64,000 nucleotides of DNA from Setaria digitata (lineage: Eukaryota > Nematoda > Chromadorea > Rhabditida > Setariidae): positions 1 through 64,000 of the forward strand of contig RCAB01000171.1 in the NCBI GenBank assembly GCA_003640385.1, read 5' to 3'. Position 1 is the stretch's first letter. The number at the start of each line of letters is the position of its first letter. Position numbers and translations under genes: made by a program. The notes beneath the pieces were generated by a model that searched no databases, was not told the origin of the DNA, and saw only the letters and a program-made list of their open reading frames with translations. Positions 15,835 through 26,724 of this stretch are shown here, piece after piece.

Positions 15835-18800
15835 ATGCCCGAAAAATTAGTAACCACAACGGGTTGCCCGGAAAAGACAGCAGCACCTGATACGGTAGAA
15901 GTTGATCCCGGTGAACCAGATGGTAAATCTCAAGAGGCAGCATCTAAAACTCCTGTTGTTGTACCAACTACGGTACCAAATTTATCACCTTTTTTATTTC
16001 GTCCACCACTAACAATGACACAGTTATTATATGAGCAGCAAAAAGTTCTCTTTGCACAACAACAAAATGAACAACAACAACAACAACAACAACAGCAACA
16101 ACAACAACAGCAGCAACAACAGCAACAACAACAACAACAACAATCAACTATAACATCGTCCAATGGTGCAGCTAATCCCCTTTCCAATGGTATTTTTTTT
16201 TTATTTTTTTAATTTATTTTAAAAAATAGTTGATCGAAAAAATAAAAAAGAAAAAGACTGCCTCAAAAATATTTCTACTATTAAATATTCTCNCCTTTCC
16301 AATGGTATTTTTTTTTTATTTTTTTAATTTATTTTAAAAAATAATTGATCGAAAAAATAAAAAAGAAAAAGACTGCCTCAAAAATATTTCTACTATTAAA
16401 TATTCTCTGCTAATTTATATAAGGGATGAAATGAATGTGCAAATGACGATGGACTAATTTGATATGCAGTACTTTTCAAACTACCTTTTATTGAGGTGAA
16501 AATTTTCATTGAAAGGAATTTTAGTATTGCGGTGGAAGTTGGTACTGAATAGATTTTACAGAATTGCAGTTGCTAAAAGTTAAAAGAAAAAAAAGGAAAT
16601 GTTTTCATGTATTAAATATAATAAATTTTATACTTTCCCTTCTTTCTAAATTAGTTAATTATCACGTAAAACTTTAACCTATTATTTCCCTTTTTGTTTT
16701 TGCTTTATCAACCAGTAACTGATTATTTGAAGATTAATTTATCTTATCAGGAATACTTTTACTCTATCATAAGAAGTACTGTTGTCAAATTTTTGTGTAA
16801 TTTTCATAGGCTTTTCGGCTGTTGCATTAGCTGCAAAACCGAATGAAACAACTTCCTTTCTCAATTCACCGTTTGCAATTTCCGCACTAACCGCTTCGAC
16901 AACCAGAAGTAAGATAACAGAAAGGAAGGATAGTGGAGAAAATGATGAACAGCAAAATAGCAGTACCGGACGTAGCGATTCATCTGCCGGTTTGCTTTTT
17001 ATCAGTTGCATCTTTCAATAAACGGATTTTGCAAAAAAAAAAAAAAAAAAGAAAAAAAAAAACGAAGAAAAGAAAAGAGAATCAGATTAATTAATTATCA
17101 ACCCGAAAAATTAATTCATCTTTTCATCAAATGTTAAAATGAATAATTAACTGTTATCACACAATAATTATTTACCACAAATATTGACAAAAAATGCACC
17201 TAATTAATTATTGTAATCGGTGTATCGTTGTTACGCTACAGCTAATTAGTCCAATCCATTCATTCATTAATTATTGTAATGAATGCAATTATCCTATTGC
17301 ATTTGCTACTTAAAAATTTCCTCTTAATCTACAATTGCTAGATTTGTTAATGAGCAGAAAATGAGCATCAGGTAAATTAGTAACATTGTATTCATTTATT
17401 ATTTTGACTCTACAAGTTGATTGCCTTCCTTTAAAATTGCATTCTGAAATGAAATTCATTGCGAAATGAAAGCAAAAAGAGAAAATTTTTACTTCCGTGT
17501 ATTCATTTTGTTTTGTTAGCGTTGATAATTTTTGTTCTACCTGATTATAATTTAAAAGTACCATATGGGTAACTAATGTTGCTTCAGAAAAATAATATTA
17601 ATAAATTCTTTTACTGTAATTGGTAGTGCTTTTTCTGTCAGCATTAATTGATAGACGGATGTAATTCTTAAAAAATATATATATATATATATATATGAAA
17701 TAAAAGGCAATCCTCTAGAAAGAAAGAAGAAAAGGGTATTGCTCATTAATTAGTCTAATTTCTGATGGTAAAATATCCGAAAGAATGTTAGGAACGTTAG
17801 CCATTGAGGTTTTCATTTTATACATCGACATCATTGATGTATAAAATGCACCGGAAATAAGCTATTAGCAACGTATATGAGTGCAATAAAAATTGATTAA
17901 TTTTTAATTATTACAGAAAATTTTCCTTTTTTTTTTTCTTTCTCAAATTTCATAACTTTCTTTGCTCAAATTAAATGCTCTGTTAACATTGGGAAAAGCT
18001 TTTGTCAAATCTCTTTTCTTTTTTTTTTGTTTTTTTTTTTTTTTTTTTTTTTTTCTATATCATAATGAATTAAAAAATATGGGATGATAATTTCTGATAA
18101 CAGGAAAAGAAACCACTGTGTTTCAAATTTGAAGGAATCGATGAATAAATTTACTCATTGGTATATTTTAATTATTCTAATTAAATTCTAATTAAATATT
18201 CGCCCTTTATGCAATACTATATCACCGTTTTTGTTCAGAATTTGTTTAAAAAAAAAAAAAAATTGAAGTGAAATGTTTTAATCAGCTGTTGTTATATTTA
18301 GGAACAGCAGGACACAATATGAAGCCATCCGTATCAAATGTGAGCAATTTTACTTATTTAATTTGTTTTCCTTTCTTCCTCAAGATAAATATGCCATAAT
18401 GATTAGATTTTTAGTGCATTTATTTATTTCTTAATTTGCTTAGTCAACCAGTAATTTATCGATAAAAAAAAAAAAAAAAAGAAAATGCTCCTAAAAAAGT
18501 ATTGTGAAAAAAGAAAAATTATAAAGCAGAAAGTGAAAAATAACGTAATTTCGACGCAAATAACTATTAATAATCAAGAATTAAGTAGGAGAAAAATGTC
18601 AATAAGTAATTTATTCAATGACATTTAATAATTAATTGCTGAGCAAGAAAATCGTCAATAGGTAACTAATTAACTAGTCATTAATAACGAAGTGGAAAAA
18701 TCATTAATGAGCAAATAATTATGGATGGAACTATTTATCCCATACATCAGTTGCGCTTCATAGAATATACTTGATTTCAGGATTTACTGGGTATCACTGA

Positions 18801-21687
18801 TCGGCCATCATCGTGTTCCAATAGTCCGGAAGATAACGGAAAACGGAAACAACGTCGATATCGGACAACATTTTCAGCTTATCAGTTAGACGAATTAGAA
18901 AAAGTATTTGCTAGAACGCACTATCCTGATGTTTTTACAAGGTTTTTTTTTTTTTCCTGCAATGACTGTCAAGTTCAACTGTTCGACTTTCTTCTCTTCT
19001 TTCTTTTTAAATATTAATTAAAACTAATTGAATTGTTCAAGAGATTTTTTTGATCTCATTTTTCCGTTTTCTTTTATTTTTTTTTTTATTTTTATTTTTG
19101 ATTTTTTTTTTTAAATGGAATAGTTAAGATTTCGAAAATGTAATTGAAATTAACTTTTAACTAATCACACAAAATAGCATTTTGTCTACATCTTTCATTC
19201 CTTTTTCAAACACTAATCGACCTGTATTTGTATTTTTAACGATTTCTTAAAGCCGATAAAAATCAACCACACACCAATTTAGGAATTAATCAAAAAAAAA
19301 AAAAAGAACATCTGCAAATCAAAATTAATGATTGAACTGATATCGCTAACCTTAATATCTTCCGTTTCCTTTCGTCATTCATCTGTAGGCATCCAATTTC
19401 TTTGCCTGTAACATTTGACAACTTAATGATGCTAATTAACGCTCGAATGACTAATTATGGGTTTAAAAAAAAAAAAAAAAACGAATTCAAAAAAAGAAAA
19501 CTACCGACATAAATGATATAATACCTAAGCACATAATTACAACAAATTATTTCTTCTCTATTATACGTAAAAGTGATTCCGTTGCGATGACGACGACGCG
19601 ATAAGTACCCCCCACGTGGGAAAACACTTAATTCACTTTTATTACTTTCCATTTTCGTGATCCATTTCTCTCTGTCCATCTCCTCCTCCTCCTCCTCCCC
19701 CCTCTCTCTCTCTCTCTCTCTCTCCTTCCCCCTCTCCCACTCTTTGCTTAAAAATGATAACAGTTAATTTCTTAATTAGAGGGACTTGCAAAGAAAATTG
19801 GTTCATTTCCGCTTTTCTTTTTTTTTATACGGCTGCTTATTTGTTTGTATAAATTATCAATTTAAACGATTACTGAATTATTTTATTGAAATTGACATTT
19901 TTAACTTTAGTATACTTATAATTATATTAGTCTACAATGAATGATTGATGACCTTTTATTACCTTAATTGTTAATTTATATCAAATTTTGTTTTCTAAAT
20001 AAAATTCAAAATTTTCCACTCAATGGATTGACAATTAAATATTTCAATTATTTGCATTGAAAAAATATCGTATAATATTTCAATGCAAATAATTTATTTA
20101 GGGTAATGGAATTTAAAAAATTATATTCATTTCACTAGCTTTCAGAGAAGAATTGGCACAGCGAGTTATTCTTACAGAAGCAAGAGTTCAGGTAAAGAAA
20201 AAAAAGGAAAAATTTCTTATTTTTCTATTGTTTATTTTTTTTACAACAAAAAAAAAAAAAGATTAAATGAATGAAACAGTCGAAGTATTTTAGTATATTT
20301 TCTTAGAATAGAAATTCGCAATTTTGAATTTTTCAAATTTTTTGGAATTTAGACCAAATTTTTTGATAAAATTTTAGGATCGAAAGTAGGGCCTTATCAG
20401 GAGGGTTAACATCAGTTATCTTATTTCAGGTCTGGTTCCAAAATCGACGAGCAAAATGGAGGAAGCAAGAGCGAACTTCGACGGTGCATCCTTACGGACA
20501 TGCAACGTCACATCACGTACCACGTACGCCACACCCTCTTATGCAGCCACATCCGTACGCACTTCTTGCTGCTGCTGCTGCGCAACAGTCCGCTGAAAAT
20601 AGCGCTGCTGATCCGGCCGCAATTATGGCTGCAATGACAGTGCAGCATCAAGCAATCGGTTTGCTAAATTAATCAAACTTGATGTACTTTTAATCTTCTT
20701 ATCTAAAGCTTCTCATCTCACTCTAGTTCTATGATTCTAAAACTGTATGATTATCTAGTTCAGTTAAAGAATTAGCATGATAATGATACGAAATTTATTT
20801 GCTACAGAATCGATGATGAATCCAGCAGCAGCAGCATTCATGGCAACAACGCCTGCTCTTCTGAATGCTACTACGCTGACATCAGCTCCACTGAAGGATT
20901 CATTAGAACCGATTCGTCGTTCCTCACCGATTCCAACGATTGCTGCTGCAAATAACGAGCCGAATGCGACGAATTCAGATGGAGCTAGGTAATATTAACT
21001 AAATTACTTCGTCCTAGAAACTAAGTAGAAAGATGAATGAAATAAAACTCTCAGCTTCATTTTTTTCTTTCCTTTTAAATTACTTTTCTCGAGCGAAATG
21101 ATTATTTTGATAATAACAGTCTACCGTTACTGGTATGATTATCACTTTTTTTTTGAATGGATATACCTATTAGGAAGAATTTCGTTATCATGATGTTGAA
21201 GTGATTTTGCAGCACGTCAACACCGGTTAGCACAGTTGCATCATCCGTAAGTCCGGAGGTTGAACGGACAAAACCGATCGGTAGCATCAATCCATCGATC
21301 TCATTAACTAAATTGCCGGCATTTGTTCCTCCAATTAATAGTAGTACTACAAATGGTTCAGCAACAGCTACCGGAACTGATCTAACAACATTTATGTTAA
21401 GCGGTTATCAGCAACAGCTTGCAGCTGCAAATTATATGCAACATTTGCAACGAATGATTGCAATGGAAAATTTCTCCAAGCAATATTCAGGTATATGGCC
21501 TGGAACCACTGGTAGTAGTGGTGCTGCTACAGCGTTAAGTGGCAGTGGTGGTACCACAGCTGGAGCCATTGGTACTTGGCCTGAAGCTCAACAGATGTTT
21601 GGATCACTGATGACCAGCAGTGGTACAACAGGTCCAATAAAATCACCGGTAAATTTAACCAATGCAAAAGATGGTTCAAAAAAATAA
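15835..21687 (+). CDS. alr-1: aristaless-related paired-like homeodomain transcription factor (ALR-1/ARX class)
   Basis: A nuclear DNA-binding regulator. In C. elegans, ALR-1 specifies sensory and motor neuron identity; a similar role here is inference from family. Eight coding exons join in phase: 15835-16189, 16810-16989, 18302-18339, 18781-18941, 20146-20191, 20430-20658, 20808-20988 and 21213-21687, giving 554 aa. Order of features: a polyQ tract of mixed CAA/CAG codons at about residues 80-104; an eh1-like motif FAISAL near residue 142, which could bind Groucho/TLE; the homeodomain at about 215-274 with [32 protein letters not shown] and [14 protein letters not shown]. Residue 50 is Gln, as in aristaless-type paired-like factors without a paired domain. 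The C-terminal half is rich in A, S, T, P and H. I see no OAR motif at the end. The start is the first ATG after a strong acceptor at 15723. Two introns split the homeodomain. Confidence 0.9.
16068..16143 (+). repeat. polyglutamine-coding CAA/CAG repeat in the homeobox gene
   Basis: About 25 consecutive Gln codons, mostly CAA with scattered CAG. The mixed codons make replication slippage less likely than in a pure CAG array. PolyQ tracts are common in transcription-factor activation or repression regions. Confidence 0.9.
16179..16407. repeat. 114-bp duplication flanking an N at an exon-intron boundary
   Basis: Bases 16179-16292 recur at 16294-16407 around the N at 16293. The copy includes the last bases of homeobox exon 1 and the start of intron 1, so a second donor-like site in the intron is probably artefactual. 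Confidence 0.85.
17814..17848. repeat. perfect 13-bp hairpin in homeobox intron 2
   Basis: Arms CATTTTATACATC (17814-17826) and GATGTATAAAATG (17836-17848) are exact reverse complements around a 9-nt loop. It lies in the 1.3-kb intron between the second and third coding exons. It may be chance in AT-rich DNA, a small mobile-element remnant or an RNA structure. Confidence 0.85.
20046..20094. promoter_or_regulatory. 17-bp inverted repeat carrying two octamer (POU) sites in a homeobox intron
   Basis: Arms AATTATTTGCATTGAAA (20046-20062) and its exact reverse complement (20078-20094) flank a 15-nt AT-rich loop. Each arm contains the octamer ATGCAAAT (ATTTGCAT on the other strand), the classic POU-homeodomain recognition word. 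It sits 50 bp upstream of the exon starting at 20146. A regulatory role is inference. Confidence 0.45.
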
Positions 21688-24600
21688 AATAAAAATTCAA
21701 AAATAATTTCTTTCATTTTCTGATATATTGCTGTCAAATAAATGATTAAACCGGTGTTATAAATATAAAATTAATATGAATTGTTTTGGAAACAGAAACG
21801 ATTCTTCAACGTACAAAATATGCAAATATGATGATGCGCGTGATCTATTTAAATTTCTTTTTCAACTTTTTTTCTTTTTCTTTTCTTTAATATCATAAGA
21901 ATGATTTTATTTCATTACTGTATTGATATAAAATTATAAAAGATTGGCTGAATGTTACTTGAGATGACTTCCGCTTGTTCCAATTAATCTTAAGTGTATC
22001 AGTCTAGTATGTTGTAAAATTACTCTCGTCTTCTTCATGATACTCATTTCTTTTATGCTTAATAACATTTTCCAATTGCTGTTAAATTGTAATTACATTG
22101 GAAATCCTTTTTTTTTTGCGATTTTTTCTTTTTTCTCAGTTCAGTCTTTCAATAATTTTTATAACTTTTCTTCTTTTTTCATTATAACCTGAAATTTATA
22201 GGCATGGCTGGCCAAAATATTAAGCTTACTAATTGAATAAGCTACGTTAAAACAAAAAAAAAAAAAAAAAATTAAAAAATTAAAAAATTTTTAATATAAT
22301 TCTGTAAACAGTGGATTAGATTGATGTAAAGGCAAATTTGTATGTGTTATAAATAATTTTGAAATATTTTGGAAGTACTTCTGTGCTCTATTTTTCATTT
22401 CTCGTATTCGTTTTCTTTTTTCTATCGTCAGTTTTGATCCGGTTACATTTAAAATGTTTGTAATGTTTTTGAATTTAATGAAAGTTGCATTTTTGTTATG
22501 ACATTTTGCAGGCATTTTTTTTTCGTTTTTTTTTTTTTTTTTTTTCTTATCAAAATGTTCTCATTTTGTATCATTTGAAAATTGCTTTTATTATAATTCC
22601 GTTTTTTAGTCTCTTGTCAGAATATTTATTACTGAATGCAATTTACACGAAATGATGAATGCCATCCTAATTTTAAACTTTTAAATTCCAAAAAATTAGT
22701 AGCCGAGAATTGAATGACTTTTATTAGCGTAATAATAATAATATGTAAGAAGCCTTCATTTGACTTTCGAATTAAATCAATTAATAGATAATTTGATTCA
22801 TAAAACGCCTCATTAACTTTCAGTATTGTATTTGAATTTGTTCAGTTTATTTTTCTTTTTTCCGTTCATTCATTCTGATTAATTCAACTTAAATTGATTT
22901 ATTTGTAAATAGGAATTCCAGCGATCATTTTTGCATATGTCAAAGTTAATAAATCGATGATAACTGAAATATTTGCCCTATCATAATTTTCAAAAAATCA
23001 TTTTTTTTTTTCCTTTCTATCTTGAAAGGTGTAGTTTCCGTGGCATATACTAAAATATATCGATATACAGAGAATATTTACTTTGAACGTAAATTTTTCA
23101 TTTAACTTACGGTAGCCTAATTAGTAATTTTATCCCCTAACTACTATCCGTTTCCAAATTATGCTTTCATCGTGATTTAATTTAGAAAAAAAAAAAAAAA
23201 ATGGCGAGAACTTTAAAAAAAAAAAAAAAAAAAAGCGGTCCTCTAATTAAATTCATTTAGATTAAAATTTAATTGTGTGGTAAAGTTGTTTTTCTACTTA
23301 TTTTTTTCTTCTCCCCCTACTATTCGCGACATATTTAAATGCTTACGAAGTAAATGAATGTTAAATGCTCGGAAAATAGCCATAATGAATAATTCATTTT
23401 AATTTACAAATGCAACAGAATGATTTGCGCTGTTTCTCATACTTAAACTATTACAAAAATTTGAATTATACAAATTTTTGGTGTGAATATGTGCCGAGGT
23501 CATTTTAAAGCGCTAATCTTTTTCAAATTTTTACGAATGGATTCATTGTTTTTCTATTCTCTTTTTCATTCAAATTTGATAAGGAATTTACGATTAAATT
23601 ATCAATAAAAACTTTGGCAAAATTCGCATGACAATCTTATGAAAGGTTAAAGAATTTTGAAATATTTTCGAACAATCATTGTTGAATTTTTTCGCTTCGT
23701 TTACGAGATATATTCATCGTAAAATCATAATAAACGTTTAAATGTCTCTTTTGAATCCTGTGCATTTAAATGGGACAAGTTAATTGCGCATGAGTAAATT
23801 AAATGAATTTAAATGTTACGATCAATGTGCTTTAACGAAATTAAGCAAAAATCACGCTTAATTTAAAAATATTTCATGAAAATATTTCTTTCGTTAGATA
23901 ATAACATTTTAAATGTGGAAATGTGATTCATTTAAATAAATATCGAAAAAAAAAAACATTAAATAAGGGTTTTTCACTGTTTTAAATTCATTTTCCAACA
24001 CATCGAAAATAAGAGAATTTGAATAGGAAAGACTAAATTGTTGGAAAAAAAAAATTTTTTTTTTTTTTCCTCATCAAAACAATGCTGTGAAAGTTTTACA
24101 GTTGGAACTGTTAGCACTATCCACAGAATTTTGCTTATAAAATTATAGTATTAATTAAAATTGAAAAACGAAAAAACTGAAATGGAGTTAAATTTTTGTT
24201 TCTTCCAAAAAAAAAAAAAAAAGATTGAATCATTACTTGAAAATTCATTGTGTCATAAAATACAAATTAACAATGTAAAATGGATTTATTAGATATCTGA
24301 AATTCTAAGGTTTCATTAATGATTGCATTGATGACAATGATAATAATGATGATAAGGATACCTCAGATTCTCGTATAGTTGTTTTGCCTATTGTTACTAC
24401 CGAAATACCAAATGCAACATGATAAAATCAGAATCAGAAGGAATGTGAATGCGATGAAATTTATTATCCAAAACCAAACACCATTCCACCAATCTTCTGA
24501 TTTTCTTTTTTCCGATTCCACTGTAGAAGCTAAAAAAAAATTGCTTCTTACCGGGAAAGAGCGGTATCTAAGAAGGATTTCAGTTTAGAAAATTTTCAAA

Positions 24601-25301
24601 GTTAAGTGCTTTAAATTGAAATAAACTTAAAATTTCACTTCCAGCAACTTATCTTGACTTGAAATTATTTTATTTTTTTTTTTCTTTTTTTTTTTTTAAA
24701 ACACCTTCATTAGGAGCTGTCATCGATTCAGTTAAATTTTCAAATAATAATTCATTTCTCATTTTCTTAGTAAAATTTTTTTTACTTCTCATATTATCCG
24801 ACTTTGCTAGAATTTTGCCAATATTAATATCATATGAAACTGAAATTAATAAACTTTATTATTCATTAAATTCATTGATTTACGACTATTAAAAAGTAAT
24901 TGTATTGAACTTTCATTTAATATTCTAATAAATTTATATAAGTGCACCAAGACTGAAAATCATTCGGCTAGTAAACCAGCTAATACTAAAAATTACCAAG
25001 CTATTCAGTAAAAGAGTTAATTGCTTTAAGATCTAATTTTTAGTGCCATATTTAGGTGCACTGTTAAAGGAATAAACTAAATTATTTTATGTTTTTGTTA
25101 GTTGCAGAATTCTTTGTTAATTCCTTTTTAATAAAAATTTAAAAAAGAAATAAAAAAAAATAAAAAAGGACAAAAGGAAAAGGAATTTTTTTTTTCCTAA
25201 TAAATTATCCCTAGCATTATTTTAGTCTAGCAAAAGCAAAAAAAAAAAGAAGTTCTTCAATTAAGAGATAAATTCCTGTTTTTAATTTCTAAAATTTCAG
25301 G
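21688..25301. other. AT-rich intergenic region
   Basis: 3' flank of the homeobox gene and 3' flank of the convergent secreted-protein gene. Open frames are short and lack splice-consistent partners. No RNA gene or mobile element was recognised. The longest frames (24379-24588 and 24659-24892, plus) are low-complexity and were not accepted. Confidence 0.6.
21737..21742 (+). promoter_or_regulatory. candidate poly(A) signal of the homeobox gene
   Basis: AATAAA 50 bases after the stop codon at 21687. Another AATAAA-like stretch overlaps the stop itself. Confidence 0.4.
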
Positions 25302-26724
25302 TCATACCATGAATTGATGAACAAATATACCTTGCTCTGGTGCATTAGTCCAATTATTTGCTTGTTGCTTAATGTTCATCCAAATTTCGCTATCATTAAG
25401 CATCTTGTTCATTGACGTTTCTGTCGCATTAAACAATAAACGTCGTTGTGCCGTATGTTTTATCCATTTTATTGTATGATTAAAATCTTTCATTGAAACT
25501 TTGTCATCAGTAAAATTTTTATTATTTAAACATTTTTTTATTGCTGAAAAGACGGAAAATGAAAGGACAGGAAAAAGAGAAAAATTTTTGTCAAATAATT
25601 TTTAATAAAATTAAATTAGTTACAATTCGTTTAGGTGCTTTATTTTTCCATGTTTTTCAATCTCATTATCTTTCTAATGAATTTTTTCTCCATTTTATAT
25701 GATTTTAGTTGTCGATCATAACATTTTCTTCATTTATTTTATATTTAAAGTTACTTCATGCTTAAGATAATTTATTAAAGTTTTCGTGTTTATTTGTAAT
25801 TTTTACCGTACCGCAATTGATATCATTCTCGTTAATTTCATCAAATTTCATCCAAATAGTATTATTATTATTATTGTTCAGTGTTTGAATTTCATTGAGT
25901 TCCTCCACAAATTGCAACTGAAAAAACGAAATTTACTTACCAGAAAAATATCAGAGAAAAATTATTAAATATTAGCAAAATTTTGATATTATTTCGTTTT
26001 GTCTTTTTTTTTCTTTTCACTTATTTAATTTTTGTTAAAAGTGTTATAAAATTTTTTATTTGTTAAAAAAAAAAAAAACCAACTATAAAATTTTATAGAT
26101 TATTGCTTTCTTCTGCAATGATTTCTGTTTTTATTTTCCAAATAAATTAAAATTATTTACATATTTGTCACAAAGCTTTGCGATTAATTGCTGTTTTTGC
26201 TGCAGTAGCAAGTTTGTTCTAGTTGAAATACTGCTAATTACATGTTGTATCAGCAAATCGAGATATTTCCGTCCATTCAACAAATTTATATTTGAATTTG
26301 CCTCATTCTCTTTCTTAGTTTTATGCTAAAATTAGAAGTTAAACTTAGAAATTTAGTAGAAATATTTTATGATTAAAATTTTATTTTTCGTTTAAAGAAT
26401 TAAATTTTTTATTCTATTGAATGCCTCATTTAAAAAAAAAATAAAAATAAAAAGTGCTTAATATACACGATTTATAAAATAAACATAAAAGAATGATTCC
26501 ATAATTTGATAAATAACAAATAAACAACAAATATTCCTTAATTAATTAGCATGTTAATTTAATAAATTTGAAGTACTTGCTTTGAAGATTTAAAGACTTA
26601 CCTCTTTTAATTTTCTTGTTCCTTCATTTATCAATCCTTCAGCATTATCGTATTCATTTTCAATATTCATACACAATGCTGCTTGATAAAAGCTTAACAA
26701 AACTATGAAATGATTAATATTCAT
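25302..26724 (-). CDS. orphan secreted glycoprotein, 211 aa
   Basis: Not recognised as any family. Four exons join in phase on the minus strand: 26724-26602, 26325-26161, 25917-25812 and 25543-25302. The N-terminus has a clear signal peptide (MNINHFIVLLSFYQAALC, cleavage probably after residue 18). Exon 1 ends at a perfect GTAAGT donor. The mature part is hydrophilic and predicted helical, with a Q-rich stretch (LLLQQKQQL) in exon 2 and an Asn run from an ATT/AAT microsatellite in exon 3. At least five N-glycosylation sequons are visible (NNT, NFT, NHT, NAT, NWT). Only three cysteines remain after the signal peptide, two of them 4 residues apart at the exon 3-4 junction. The exon 3 donor was placed at GTACGG because that keeps frame; the alternative GTAAAA five bases on would give a stop. 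It may be an excretory-secretory protein of a parasite, but that is inference. Confidence 0.65.

Noticed and set aside
15930..16187. Poly-Cys minus-strand frame
   Set aside because: Shadow of the polyQ exon of the homeobox gene, which has in-phase splicing and family motifs on the plus strand.
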